DNA of 64,000 bases from Anaerolineae bacterium (GTDB lineage: Bacteria; Chloroflexota; Anaerolineae; Promineifilales; Promineifilaceae), in assembly GCA_023384355.1 (NCBI GenBank), contig JAHDWL010000008.1:1-64000 (forward strand), read 5' to 3'. A model generated the notes under the pieces. That model did not search any database. It had not been told where the DNA came from and saw only the letters and a list, made by a program, of their open reading frames with translations. Positions 7,412 to 15,905 of the stretch are shown in pieces (positions within the stretch are counted from its first letter, which is position 1; each line of letters starts with the position of its first letter). A program made the translations under genes and the position numbers.

Positions 7412-9097
7412 TTAGTCGGTCGCGCAGGACTTATTCAGGAACCGGCACTCTTCCTCATAATTTGAGAAGGCATGCCGGGGCCGAATCCATACCGTTTCTG
7501 TAACCTCACCTGTGTCGGGGTTGGTCACTTCGTAATGCAGCGTCATCTCTTTCAGGTTCGGCTGAATCTCGACAATTTCCAGGTGAGCGATCGGGTCGGG
7601 CATGGCGTCAGTGGTAAAGAAATTGCTGTAGCGATGTCCCCCGTTTTCCAGTTCCTCAACATTGCACGGTGCCCATTGCGGGTTGCCGGTCAGGGTGCAA
7701 CTCTGCTGATACATGGCCTGCTGGAAAAGCTCCAGCCCGCGCGTCAGGAAGGGATTACCGTCGATGACCTGCCCGGGCGAGTAGGTTCCGGGGGTCATGT
7801 GCTCATACGGGATGCCTTTCAGGCCACCCGGCCCTTCTTCGGGCAAGAGCTGGATGCTGACCTCGCGGTCGGGCGAGGACTGCACGCGGAACTCCGGAGA
7901 CCCCATCCAGTTGGAGACGAGCATGAAAGCGATGAACAGGAAGGCGACCGTCAGACCGACGCGACGGTCGGCGTAGCGGCGGCTCTTGCCTACCTCGATG
8001 TAGGGCATGATGATGAAGGACACCAACAGAAGCGGGATAAAGCCGACGACAAGCGTCTTGTCGGCCAGCTTCAGCCAGCCCTGTGACCAGGACAGATACC
8101 ACGGCGCGACGACATGCAGCGGCGTGACAACCGGGTCGGCGTGGGTCTCCAGGGGCGCATCCCAAAGCCATAGCGCGCCGGCCACCAGGAAGAGCGTGGC
8201 CAGAGCCGTCCACATCAATTCGCTGGTCAGGATGTCGGGATTGAAATAGGTACGCTCATCCTTGGGCACACGCTTGGCAGTATCCTCGCCGACCTGCTCG
8301 CGCCCGGGGGGCAGCGAAATGCCGTAGAGGACAACCTTGTAGTAGTGGACGAAGAAGAAGATACCTGCCAGGAGGGGCAACAACAACACATGCAGCAAGT
8401 ACCAGCGCAAGAGGCCGTCAGCGCCCAGCGCTGGGCCACCCTGCAAAACAAGCAGAACTGTGTCATTGACAAATGCCGGCGCCGGGGCGGCCGCGCCACC
8501 ACTAATAAACACCGTGAGCGCCCAATAGGCCAGCTGGTCCCACGGCAACAAGTAGCCGCTGAAGCTCAGGAAGATGGTGAAAAGCAACAACAACATGCCA
8601 GTGGCCCAGGTAAACTGGCGGGGCTTCTTATAGCTGCCGGTAATAAATGTCCTGAGCATGTGCATGGCGACCACCAGCACCATCACTTCCGCACCCAGGC
8701 GGTGCATATTGCGGAACAGTTGGCCAAGCGGGACATTGCCCAGAATATTCCACATATTGCCGTAAGCCACCAGGGGGCTGGGCGTATAGAACACCATCAG
8801 GATGAGGCCGGTAATCGTTTCCCAAACCAGCATAAAGGTCGACAACCACCCCAGTCGGAAAGTGGGATAGATATTTGTCACACCGGTGTGATAGAAGCTG
8901 GGGCGAATGTGAAGCCAAAAACCATCAGCGTGCGGCCGCAGGCGGGGATTCGGCCGGCGCGGTTCATCTCCGCGCAGCGCCGCCCGGATGTCGTTGATGT
9001 TCATGCCGGCGGTGAGACGCTCGACAATTTCATCAGATTTCGTGACGACTGCTTTCTTTATCCCCATCTCGCGGACTTGTTCGACGAACGTAGCCAT
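7412..9097 (-). CDS. qcrB: Cytochrome b of the reductase, b6 and subunit IV fused, with C-terminal extension
   Basis: 561 residues from ATG 9097, with AAGGAG before it. A soluble N-terminal extension of about 75 residues precedes the helices. Haem ligands are His132 and His146 on one helix and His236 and His251 on another; the 14 and 15 residue spacings are of the b6 type. SGYLLPWDQ (180-188) is the usual motif after the second helix. Quinol-site PEWY is represented by APWY (331-334) in the part equivalent to subunit IV. After the last helix (ending near 410) comes an unusual soluble tail of about 150 residues with four Cys (SCTLTGNPQWAPC, ECRFLNKSC). It catalyses quinol oxidation with proton release. 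Confidence 0.93.
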   Translation of the reverse strand: MATFVEQVREMGIKKAVVTKSDEIVERLTAGMNINDIRAALRGDEPRRPNPRLRPHADGFWLHIRPSFYHTGVTNIYPTFRLGWLSTFMLVWETITGLILMVFYTPSPLVAYGNMWNILGNVPLGQLFRNMHRLGAEVMVLVVAMHMLRTFITGSYKKPRQFTWATGMLLLLFTIFLSFSGYLLPWDQLAYWALTVFISGGAAAPAPAFVNDTVLLVLQGGPALGADGLLRWYLLHVLLLPLLAGIFFFVHYYKVVLYGISLPPGREQVGEDTAKRVPKDERTYFNPDILTSELMWTALATLFLVAGALWLWDAPLETHADPVVTPLHVVAPWYLSWSQGWLKLADKTLVVGFIPLLLVSFIIMPYIEVGKSRRYADRRVGLTVAFLFIAFMLVSNWMGSPEFRVQSSPDREVSIQLLPEEGPGGLKGIPYEHMTPGTYSPGQVIDGNPFLTRGLELFQQAMYQQSCTLTGNPQWAPCNVEELENGGHRYSNFFTTDAMPDPIAHLEIVEIQPNLKEMTLHYEVTNPDTGEVTETVWIRPRHAFSNYEEECRFLNKSCATD

Positions 9098-9113
9098 AAC
9101 AACTCCTTCAAAT

Positions 9114-9201
9114 AATCAGGAATCAGGAACTCGGGAATCAGGAGGCTGGACTCAGGGCCTTGAGCTGTCCTTATCGTACTCCTGATCCCTGATTCCTGAT
9201 T
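9114..9201. repeat. Inverted arrays of the heptanucleotide AATCAGG between qcrA and qcrB
   Basis: The left array has AATCAGG at 9114 and 9121, AACTCGG at 9128 and AATCAGG at 9136. The right array has CCTGATC at 9181 and CCTGATT at 9188 and 9195, the reverse complement. The arrays can fold into a long hairpin that fills nearly the whole 106-base gap between the two genes. Confidence 0.85.
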
Positions 9202-9203
9202 GT

Positions 9204-9860
9204 TTAAGGGCAGTTGCCCTGGAAATCACACAATAATTCCTGGACGGGACCGTTCTTGCGGCTGCCGGTATCCACCCGAACAAAGGCCGTGCCGCTGGGC
9301 AAAGTCATCGGGCTGTAGAAATCGTTATCCAGGTTGGCTTCGGCCAAAACGGTCGTCTCGTCATCGGCAATGGCCTGAATCTTGAATCGATCCAGGGTGC
9401 GCGGGGCGGGCGATTCGATTCGACGACCATCCAGCCTGTATTTCGAACCATGGCAAGGACATTCGAAACGACTGTTAGCCGGCGTCCAGGAGTAAATGCA
9501 ACCCAGATGGGTACAGACCTTGTAGATGGCGGCGACACCCTGGATTGGGTTCGGTTCATCGGGGGCCTGATACATCAAATCGTTTGGTTGTGTGGTGTCG
9601 AGATTGACCAGCCAGAAACGACCCTCGGCGAAATTGATGGGAGGGGTGTTAATCTCGGGCACATCGCCCACGCCGATTGTGAATGTGCCGCCGAACTCGC
9701 CTTCACGGAAGCGAGGGATCAGGAACCATAAGAGCAATCCCGCGCCTTGCAATGCTATCAGCGCGATCGACGCACCCCAGACATAGTAGAGGAACTCGCG
9801 CCGGCTGACGCCACCGGAAGCGCCTCCACCTGATTCTGCTGTTGCCGCTTGACTCGCCAT
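9204..9860 (-). CDS. qcrA: Rieske iron-sulfur protein
   Basis: 218 residues from ATG 9860, with AGGAGAA seven bases upstream. A Gly/Ser-rich start leads to SRREFLYYVWG (19-29), a Tat-like signal, then one membrane anchor (about 29-48). The [2Fe-2S] cluster is bound by CTHLGC (116-121) and CPCHGS (134-139), giving the expected two Cys, two His and the disulfide pair. The protein takes one electron from quinol at the cytochrome b site and hands it to cytochrome c. First gene of the operon; the gap to qcrB is filled by heptamer repeats. Confidence 0.95.
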   Translation of the reverse strand: MASQAATAESGGGASGGVSRREFLYYVWGASIALIALQGAGLLLWFLIPRFREGEFGGTFTIGVGDVPEINTPPINFAEGRFWLVNLDTTQPNDLMYQAPDEPNPIQGVAAIYKVCTHLGCIYSWTPANSRFECPCHGSKYRLDGRRIESPAPRTLDRFKIQAIADDETTVLAEANLDNDFYSPMTLPSGTAFVRVDTGSRKNGPVQELLCDFQGNCP

Positions 9861-9981
9861 TTGGCTTTTCTCCTGCTCTAAAATAGAAGATCCGCTAGTT
9901 CCATCCTGTCCTGGTTCTCATCAAGAGGACTTTCAGGAGCGGTATGAATTACGGTTTTGTGCTTTTTATCACGAGAGCCGA

Positions 9982-10009
9982 ATTATAACAAAACGATTAT
10001 TGCCAACAA
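9982..10009 (-). promoter_or_regulatory. Candidate promoter of the qcr operon inside an inverted repeat
   Basis: On the minus strand TTGTTG (10009-10004), 16 bases, then TATAAT (9987-9982). The pair is enclosed by AGAGCCGA (about 9974-9981) and TCGGCTCT (about 10012-10019). These arms could be an operator, or the hairpin could end the upstream tRNA transcript. Confidence 0.45.
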
Positions 10010-10031
10010 TATCGGCTCTATCAGCCTGATA

Positions 10032-10105
10032 TGGGCGCTGAGGGACTCGAACCCCCGACTTCTTCGGTGTAAACGAAGCGCTCTGACCAACTGAGCTAAG
10101 CGCCC
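10032..10105 (-). tRNA. tRNA-Val (anticodon UAC)
   Basis: The minus strand gives a 74-base cloverleaf. The acceptor arms GGGCGCT (5' end at 10105) and AGCGCCC pair fully, with discriminator A. The D-arm region has TAGCTCAGTTGGTCAGA. The anticodon stem CTTCG/CGAAG holds loop TTTACAC with anticodon TAC. The T arm reads GGGGGTTCGAGTCCCTC. CCA is not encoded. Confidence 0.95.
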
Positions 10106-10206
10106 GACAACGCGATCCGGCCGTCAGCCTTCTAGTCGCAGGGCAAAATTATAACGGTTCATGAGGAAATGTGCGAATAAAAAGCGGGCTTTTCGTCGTA
10201 GCCGGG

Positions 10207-10761
10207 CTAGATCTGGGGCAATACGATGCTCTGCTGGAACTGATATTTCCCCTTGCGGTCGGCGTAGGAAACTTCGCACACTTCGTCGGCCTGAAAAAAC
10301 AACACCTGTGCAATGCCCTCATTGGCGTAGATACGCGCCGGGAGCGGTGTCGTGTTCGATATCTCCAGCGTCACATACCCTTCCCACTCCGGCTCGAACG
10401 GCGTCACATTCACGATCAGACCACAACGGGCGTAGGTGCTCTTGCCGAGACAGATGGTGATGACGTCGCGCGGGATGCGGAAGTATTCCACCGTCTGGGC
10501 CAGGACAAAAGAATTTGGGGGAATAACGCAGACATCGCCATGAAAATCGACAAAGGATTTCGGGTTAAAGCCCTTTGGATCGACGACGGCCGAGTGGACA
10601 TTGGTGAAGATCTTGAAATCATTGCTCACGCGAACGTCGTAGCCATAGGATGACAGGCCATAGGAGATGACTCCTTCGCGCACCTGGCCGTCGATGAACG
10701 GCTCGATCATCTTCTTTTCCTGCGCCATCCGGCGAATCCAGTGATCTGGTTGTACTGTCAT
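10207..10761 (-). CDS. dcd: dCTP deaminase
   Basis: 184 residues from ATG 10761, chosen because GAGGAG lies about eight bases upstream and because the product then starts like other family members ([17 protein letters not shown]). The frame is open 22 codons further upstream. It deaminates dCTP to dUTP for thymidylate synthesis, as a homotrimer in the cytoplasm. Family signatures are [12 protein letters not shown], the core [18 protein letters not shown] and [14 protein letters not shown] with the catalytic Glu, then GIAQVLFF and a C-terminal lid (RKGKYQFQQ). The tRNA gene lies just downstream on the same strand. Confidence 0.95.
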   Translation of the reverse strand: MTVQPDHWIRRMAQEKKMIEPFIDGQVREGVISYGLSSYGYDVRVSNDFKIFTNVHSAVVDPKGFNPKSFVDFHGDVCVIPPNSFVLAQTVEYFRIPRDVITICLGKSTYARCGLIVNVTPFEPEWEGYVTLEISNTTPLPARIYANEGIAQVLFFQADEVCEVSYADRKGKYQFQQSIVLPQI

Positions 10762-10836
10762 GCCAATCTCCTCGTCGGCGGCCATTCCGGCCTGAATAGA
10801 TGCCGAATTGTGGCCGATCGCCCCCAAAAACGCAAA

Positions 10837-10882
10837 GGCGCGGCCCGGTCGGGAGATTTCTTCTCCATGACCGGGCCGCGCC
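10837..10882 (-). terminator. Rho-independent terminator of the META lipoprotein gene
   Basis: GGCGCGGCCCGGTC (10837-10850) and GACCGGGCCGCGCC (10869-10882) are perfect 14-base arms around an 18-base loop. On the minus strand the stem is followed by TTTGCGTTTTTGG. Confidence 0.8.
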
Positions 10883-10918
10883 CGTCATTCGCGTTGCAGA
10901 ATTACGTCCGCCGGCCGC

Positions 10919-11800
10919 TTACGGCGCGGAGACGAATGACGCTATGAGCGCGCCGTCGGCCGTCCGCAGCTCCAGCTTGTTGCCGCTGATGCTATAGGTG
11001 GCCGCCTGGGGTAACATGCTGACGAAAGCCGTCTCTTGCTCCATGACGCCGGCCGGCTCCGGGCACATCTTGCGTGTGGTCGCCGGTGGCTGAATGGTGA
11101 TGTTCTGGCCATCCAGCGTGTAGCTGGTCATGTAGTTATTGCAACCGGCCGATCCGTTCATTTGCCCGTCTTCGGTGAACAATGCGGTGATAGTGGTGCC
11201 CTCAAGCACATTGGTGACGGCTTCAGTGCCGGTGTTGTACATCGTGGCAACCCAGTTAGTGCCAGTCAGGCCAGACGACTCACCGGCCTGGAATGTCAAC
11301 ACTGTCTCGCCGGCAGCATTGGCGATGGTCAGTTGTTCGCCGTCGATGGTGAAGGTGGCCGCTGACTGGAGCGCAGCCAGGTAATCCGCTTCCTGCTGCA
11401 TGACCTCCACCGGCTCACAGGCCATCATCGTCGATCCGGCCTGGCTGATGGTCAGCGCATTGCCGTCAACGGTGTAGGTGGCAAAATACTGGTTGCACCC
11501 GGCACTTCCCGCGACGCGCCCGTCAGAGCCGAATTCGGCCGTCACTTCGCTATCAGCCAACGCCTCGGTCGTCTCGCCAGCGGCGTTCGCGTAGGATTCC
11601 AGCACCCACCGCACTCCTGTTAAACCATTCACCATGATATCTTCCTTTACCTCTGCAATTTCCTCAACAACTTGCCCGGCCGCGGAATCGGCAGTGTCGG
11701 CCGTTTCGATTCCCGGCTCTCCACCGGTCGGGGAACAGGCGGCGACCATTACCGACAACCCCGCCAGAATGATCAAAAAAACATACAGATAACGCTTCAT
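10919..11800 (-). CDS. Lipoprotein with two META (HslJ-like) domains
   Basis: 293 residues from ATG 11800, with AAGGAAG upstream. The signal peptide ends in lipobox VAAC (Cys about 22), so the mature protein is lipid-anchored outside the membrane. Two META/HslJ-type domains follow (about residues 58-168 and 178-290). Each has a W near the start (TGVRWVLESY, TGTNWVATMY), GSAGCNxY in the middle, a second Cys after METHIONINE-rich MMAC or KMC, and a terminal strand pair. The Cys spacing suggests a disulfide in each domain. HslJ-like domains are linked to heat or antibiotic stress in other bacteria; here the role is unknown. A strong terminator follows. Confidence 0.85.
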   Translation of the reverse strand: MKRYLYVFLIILAGLSVMVAACSPTGGEPGIETADTADSAAGQVVEEIAEVKEDIMVNGLTGVRWVLESYANAAGETTEALADSEVTAEFGSDGRVAGSAGCNQYFATYTVDGNALTISQAGSTMMACEPVEVMQQEADYLAALQSAATFTIDGEQLTIANAAGETVLTFQAGESSGLTGTNWVATMYNTGTEAVTNVLEGTTITALFTEDGQMNGSAGCNNYMTSYTLDGQNITIQPPATTRKMCPEPAGVMEQETAFVSMLPQAATYSISGNKLELRTADGALIASFVSAP

Positions 11801-11919
11801 CTTGTCTCACTTCCTTGAATAAAATTGGCCCGGTTTCTTCCGGGCAAGCGCAATTATCAGCACCTGTAAGTAAGACGCCGGGCGATTGAAAAAGTTCCCT
11901 GGTTTCGGCAAAGGAAGAT

Positions 11920-11947
11920 GCCGGCCGCGCAATCGCGCGGCCGGCAG
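11920..11947 (-). terminator. Strong GC hairpin after the DNRLRE protein gene
   Basis: TGCCGGCCGCGC (11920-11931) pairs perfectly with GCGCGGCCGGCA (11936-11947) around AATC. The following minus-strand bases ATCTTCCTTTG are only moderately T-rich. Confidence 0.65.
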
Positions 11948-11963
11948 ATCGAAATACTCCTGT

Positions 11964-13649
11964 TTACCTGCGAGATGTCACGTCCATGTTAGTGATTGAG
12001 AGGTAGGACTGAGCAGTGACAAACGGCGCTTCCAGATCGAGGATGATGGAGCTGCCCGGACCACCTTCAAACGGGCCAGTGCGGCCGACGCTGTCGCGCG
12101 CGCGAACCTGGAAAGCGTAGACGCCATCTCCCAGTTGCGCTGTAAACATCTGGCTGGTGGAGTTAACGCTCTGCAGCCAGGGTTGCCAGGCACCGTTATT
12201 AAAGCGGAACTGCACGTCGTAGGCGACGACGGACGCGCCCGGAGCGGCCGATCCTCCCCACTGCACAAGGAAAGAAGCTGCCGGCGCAAACGATGAGGAA
12301 AACGGAACTATCCACGCCTGAGGATCAGAGGTTGAAATTGTCGTTTGCGTCTGAGCCATAGGCGGGAATTCCTGAAGGTTTCCAGCCCGATCTGCCGCTC
12401 GCACGCGAAAGCCGTAGGTCGAGTCGGTCGACGCCCCGGTAAATTGAGTTGCGCTCAGAGTTGTGGAATTCAAAAGGGGTTGCCACGCCCCTCCATTGAC
12501 CTGGTACTCCACATCAAAATAGGCAATGCCGCTCAAGCCGTCATTCCCCCACCAGGACACGGTGAAGCTATCACTGTAGGTAAATTGCGGCAGCGCATTC
12601 ATTCCCGATGACGGCAGGATGGTATCAACTGTCGTGCTCGCTTGCGGATTGTTGGGGAATGTTCCGACATTGTTGGCATTGTCTACTGCCCGCGCGCGAA
12701 ACTCATAGATGATGCCATTCTGGCCAGTGAAGGTCGCGGAGGTGGCTGTCGTGGCCGTCTGCCAGTTTTGCCAGGCACCGCCATTGCCGCGAAACTGCAC
12801 ATCGAAATGGCGGATACCGCTCCCGCCCGGATTGTCCGACCCACTCCAGCTGACGTTGAAAGACGCCCGCGACCATTGGGGCAGCGTGTTTACGCTGGCG
12901 GTGGGCGGCGTTGTATCAATTTCATAGGTGACGATGAGGCGAGGAAACAATCCATTTCCGGCGTCGATAGCAAAAAAGGTGCGCTCCCGTTGTTGGGGCG
13001 TCTCATCACCCTGGATCATGATCCCGTGATTGGCACGTTGTCCGGATACCCATTCCGCCACGGGACCTGTTGCCGAGGCCTGGAGCATCTGAGCGACTGC
13101 CGGGACTTGTCCTACACCTATACTGGCGCCCCAGGCGGGGTTATAACTATTCCAGGTTAATGTGCTGGGATCCCAACTCGAATTGAGGAACCGGGCTTCC
13201 ATTGCCATTGGCGTGTCGCCGTTGGGTGAAAATCCGCTCACCCAAATCTGCATTACCGCCGACTGGATGGTGGCATTGGAAGGAATGCTGTTCGTAGGGA
13301 AGAACAGGAAGGTACGTTGAGCCTGAAAATTCTGGGCGATATTGAAGCCGACCCGCAGGTTCGGCGAGCTTGAAAAATTGGTGTTCGGCTGGCCGGAGGA
13401 CGTGAACGTGTCGGCACCGGCGGGAATCGATAAGGTGATGGTCGTAACATCGCCCTGACGGGTTTCCTTTAAAACCGTGGGCTTGGGCATGGCGGCCAGG
13501 TCGGCCTCAGTCGGAAACGTGCCGTCGTCCGACTCTCCCCGCGCGGGGGCGGGAGTCGTAGTCATGACAAGTAACAGGGCCATGAGTATCGCGGCGCCTG
13601 CGAGTTGGGTAAAACGTCCCACCCTTCGATTGCGGTTCAATTCTGACAT
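11964..13649 (-). CDS. Secreted DNRLRE-type protein with three Fn3/Ig-like repeats
   Basis: 561 residues from ATG 13649, with AAGGAG upstream. The signal peptide (about 1-37) ends in APARG. Residues about 60-245 form a DNRLRE-type beta domain: ADTFTSSGQPNTNFSS near its start, RTFLFFP, SWDPSTLTWNS and a closing PRLIVTYEIDTTPP. Three repeats of about 95 residues follow, each with VSWxG or VQWGG, FDVxxxxNGGAWQ and YxFRVRAxD or similar, which is Fn3/Ig-like. There is no membrane anchor or LPXTG at the C-terminus. A surface adhesive or carbohydrate-interacting role is inferred from the domain types only. Confidence 0.8.
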   Translation of the reverse strand: MSELNRNRRVGRFTQLAGAAILMALLLVMTTTPAPARGESDDGTFPTEADLAAMPKPTVLKETRQGDVTTITLSIPAGADTFTSSGQPNTNFSSSPNLRVGFNIAQNFQAQRTFLFFPTNSIPSNATIQSAVMQIWVSGFSPNGDTPMAMEARFLNSSWDPSTLTWNSYNPAWGASIGVGQVPAVAQMLQASATGPVAEWVSGQRANHGIMIQGDETPQQRERTFFAIDAGNGLFPRLIVTYEIDTTPPTASVNTLPQWSRASFNVSWSGSDNPGGSGIRHFDVQFRGNGGAWQNWQTATTATSATFTGQNGIIYEFRARAVDNANNVGTFPNNPQASTTVDTILPSSGMNALPQFTYSDSFTVSWWGNDGLSGIAYFDVEYQVNGGAWQPLLNSTTLSATQFTGASTDSTYGFRVRAADRAGNLQEFPPMAQTQTTISTSDPQAWIVPFSSSFAPAASFLVQWGGSAAPGASVVAYDVQFRFNNGAWQPWLQSVNSTSQMFTAQLGDGVYAFQVRARDSVGRTGPFEGGPGSSIILDLEAPFVTAQSYLSITNMDVTSRR

Positions 13650-14030
13650 CGATAGTTTGCTCCTTGCTAAGTCGAACTTTGCCCGGGATGGTGACCAGCA
13701 AGTCTGCGGCTAACGATATCGCTCGACGGACCCTTTTCATTGAGCGATTCTCGCGCCGGCCGTAACACCAATCCGGGACACACAGTTATTCCTTTGTACA
13801 TTATATTAAGACACTTCCTGTTTTCACAATAGTTTCAGACCGGAGTTGGAGAGACTTTGGTACTTGCCGATTGCCGGGGCTACCATTCGCCGCCCATAAT
13901 TTTCCGCCGATTCTCTCGGTTTTCCGGTAGGCAATTTTGCTCAGCCTGTGCACAAACTGCGAAATAAAATATATACTCTACCTTATCTGTAATATATGGT
14001 GTGGGAAGTCTGTTCTCTGGAGGTATGCGC
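13650..14030. other. Divergent intergenic region with candidate promoter
   Basis: No gene seen in 380 bases. The left part is the 5' region of the minus-strand DNRLRE gene. The right part is AT-rich and holds TATACT at 13972-13977, a likely -10 for the plus-strand gene at 14031, without a good -35. No riboswitch family could be recognised. Confidence 0.4.
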
Positions 14031-15902
14031 ATGAACTTCTGGACTGGTCTGATCCTGGGTATTATTATCGGCTGGCTTGTCGAGTGGATTATCGACTGGC
14101 TGTTCTGGCGGCGGGATGCCGAGGAAGCCCGCGACGCGGAAGAATTGGTGATTGCTGATCGCGTAGCCGAGTCGGTTGACGCCGAAATCGATTGGGAGAG
14201 TCGTCTGGCGGAAAGCGAGCAGGAGTATCAATTGCGGCTGAGGGCAGTCGAAGAAGATTGGCAGTCGCGCCTGAACCTCAACGAGCAACAGTGGCAATCC
14301 CAGTTCACCGTCCTGGAGGCGGATAATCTTGACCTCCGCACGCGCCTGGCTGACCTGACCGCCGGGGCGGCCGTCGTCGCGGCCGGGGCGGCGGTGGCAA
14401 GCCACAGGTCCGGGAACGACGAGTTGTCGGCTGAGCCGGAAGAGGTGTTCCTCGACGATGAAATGGTGGTGGCCGAACTCATCGAGGAAGATATCGTTTT
14501 CGATTCGTCCGCGCCGGACGTCGCCTGGCAGGCCGAACAACCGACCAATGTGGATACCGGTACCGAACTGGAGCAAATGGAAGGCATGGACGGCGATCTT
14601 GCCGAGCGGCTCCATCTGGCGAGTATTGACTCGGTGGAGGCACTGGCCGCGGCCGACCCCGCCGCTCTCTCCGTGACCACAGGGCTGGAGCGCGAGGAAG
14701 CCGGCGCGTGGATCGGTCGGGCGGCGGCCCTCGTCGCCGTCGCCGGAAGCATTTCCGAGACGCCGGAGGTCACTTATCAGGACGATCTGACCCGCGTTCA
14801 CGGGATCGGTCCGCGCTATGCCGCCTTGCTGAACGCCGGGGGCATCCACTCCTACGACGATCTGGCCGCAGCGACGCCCGAGCAGTTGCGCGACATCATC
14901 AAACCCAGCGCCATGCAGCAGGTCAATTTCGATAGCTGGTCCGCCCAGGCCGTCTCGCTGGCAAACACACGCAGCCTTCGCGCCGGCGACGATCTCACCC
15001 GACTGGAAGGCATTGGCCCCGTTTACGCCGCCAAATTACGGGATGCAGGCATAAGCTCCTTTGCCGAACTGGCCGCGACCGACGAGAAAACATTGGCCGG
15101 GATCATCGGCGCTCCCGCCTGGCGGCGTATCAATTACGGCGAGTGGATCGAGCAGGCCCGGCTGGCCGCCGCGGGGGACGACATCGCCCTCCAGGAGCTA
15201 CAGGGCCGCCTGTTCCGTCGCGGAGGCGATAATCTCAGCCTCATTCGGGGCATGGGCGAGCGCTCGGCCACTGCCCTGCAGGCGGCGGGAATCACGACCT
15301 TTGCTGCCCTGGCAGCTTCATCGCCGCAAGACCTGGACGATATCGTGCGCAACGCGGGAATCCGCGGCGGCTACGACTACGAGGCCTGGATCAGCGAAGC
15401 CGGGTTGCGCGCCGCCGGCAAACGGATCCCCACCACACACACACGCGCCACTCAGGTTTTTCCCTGTCCGCAAGACCTCTCGTCTGTGACGGGCATCGGC
15501 TCTGTTTTTGAAGAAAGACTCTATGCCGCCGGTATCGGTTCCTATTGGGAGTTGGCTGAACTGCCCGCTGACGAGCTGGCAACGATTCTCGACGCCCAAC
15601 CATTCCAGAATATCGACCTTGATGCGATCAAGGCCGGTGCGATGCAGCGAGCCGCAGAAACGGATTCCCTGGGCCGCGGCTGGGACGGCACGCCGCCCGA
15701 CGACTTCGAGCCGCTGGCCGGAATCGGAGAAGTGTATGAGCGGCGGCTCTATGAGGCCGGCATTTGCACGTTTGAAGCAATGGCGGCGGCAACGCCCGAA
15801 CGACTGGCCGAGATATGCAAAGCGCCAGCCATGAGGACGCCCGACTACGCGGCATGGATCGCCACGGCCGCCGAACTGTCCGCCACCAAAAGGAGCGGCT
15901 AA
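14031..15902 (+). CDS. Membrane-anchored protein with six helix-hairpin-helix repeats
   Basis: 623 residues from ATG 14031, chosen for GGAGG at 14018-14022; the frame opens at 14001. One membrane helix (about 4-24) is followed by a charged coiled coil (about 28-105, many E, Q and R), an Ala/Gly-rich stretch and an acidic linker. Then come six repeats of 55-90 residues, each starting with a helix-hairpin-helix signature: MEGMDGDLAERL, VHGIGPRYAALL, LEGIGPVYAAKL, IRGMGERSATAL, VTGIGSVFEERL and LAGIGEVYERRL. Each is followed by xxGIxSxxxLAxxxPxxL. The type is that of DUF4332/TfoX-C-like domains. Only a single N-terminal anchor is present. HhH repeats usually bind DNA or act as protein interaction modules; which applies here is unknown. 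The next gene starts three bases after the stop. Confidence 0.75.
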   Translation: MNFWTGLILGIIIGWLVEWIIDWLFWRRDAEEARDAEELVIADRVAESVDAEIDWESRLAESEQEYQLRLRAVEEDWQSRLNLNEQQWQSQFTVLEADNLDLRTRLADLTAGAAVVAAGAAVASHRSGNDELSAEPEEVFLDDEMVVAELIEEDIVFDSSAPDVAWQAEQPTNVDTGTELEQMEGMDGDLAERLHLASIDSVEALAAADPAALSVTTGLEREEAGAWIGRAAALVAVAGSISETPEVTYQDDLTRVHGIGPRYAALLNAGGIHSYDDLAAATPEQLRDIIKPSAMQQVNFDSWSAQAVSLANTRSLRAGDDLTRLEGIGPVYAAKLRDAGISSFAELAATDEKTLAGIIGAPAWRRINYGEWIEQARLAAAGDDIALQELQGRLFRRGGDNLSLIRGMGERSATALQAAGITTFAALAASSPQDLDDIVRNAGIRGGYDYEAWISEAGLRAAGKRIPTTHTRATQVFPCPQDLSSVTGIGSVFEERLYAAGIGSYWELAELPADELATILDAQPFQNIDLDAIKAGAMQRAAETDSLGRGWDGTPPDDFEPLAGIGEVYERRLYEAGICTFEAMAAATPERLAEICKAPAMRTPDYAAWIATAAELSATKRSG

Positions 15903-15905
15903 GCG

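Noticed and set aside
13650-13740. Possible c-di-GMP or other riboswitch upstream of the DNRLRE gene
   Set aside because: Only a GGGCAAAG-like match; the tetraloop, receptor and paired helices of the GEMM fold could not be drawn.
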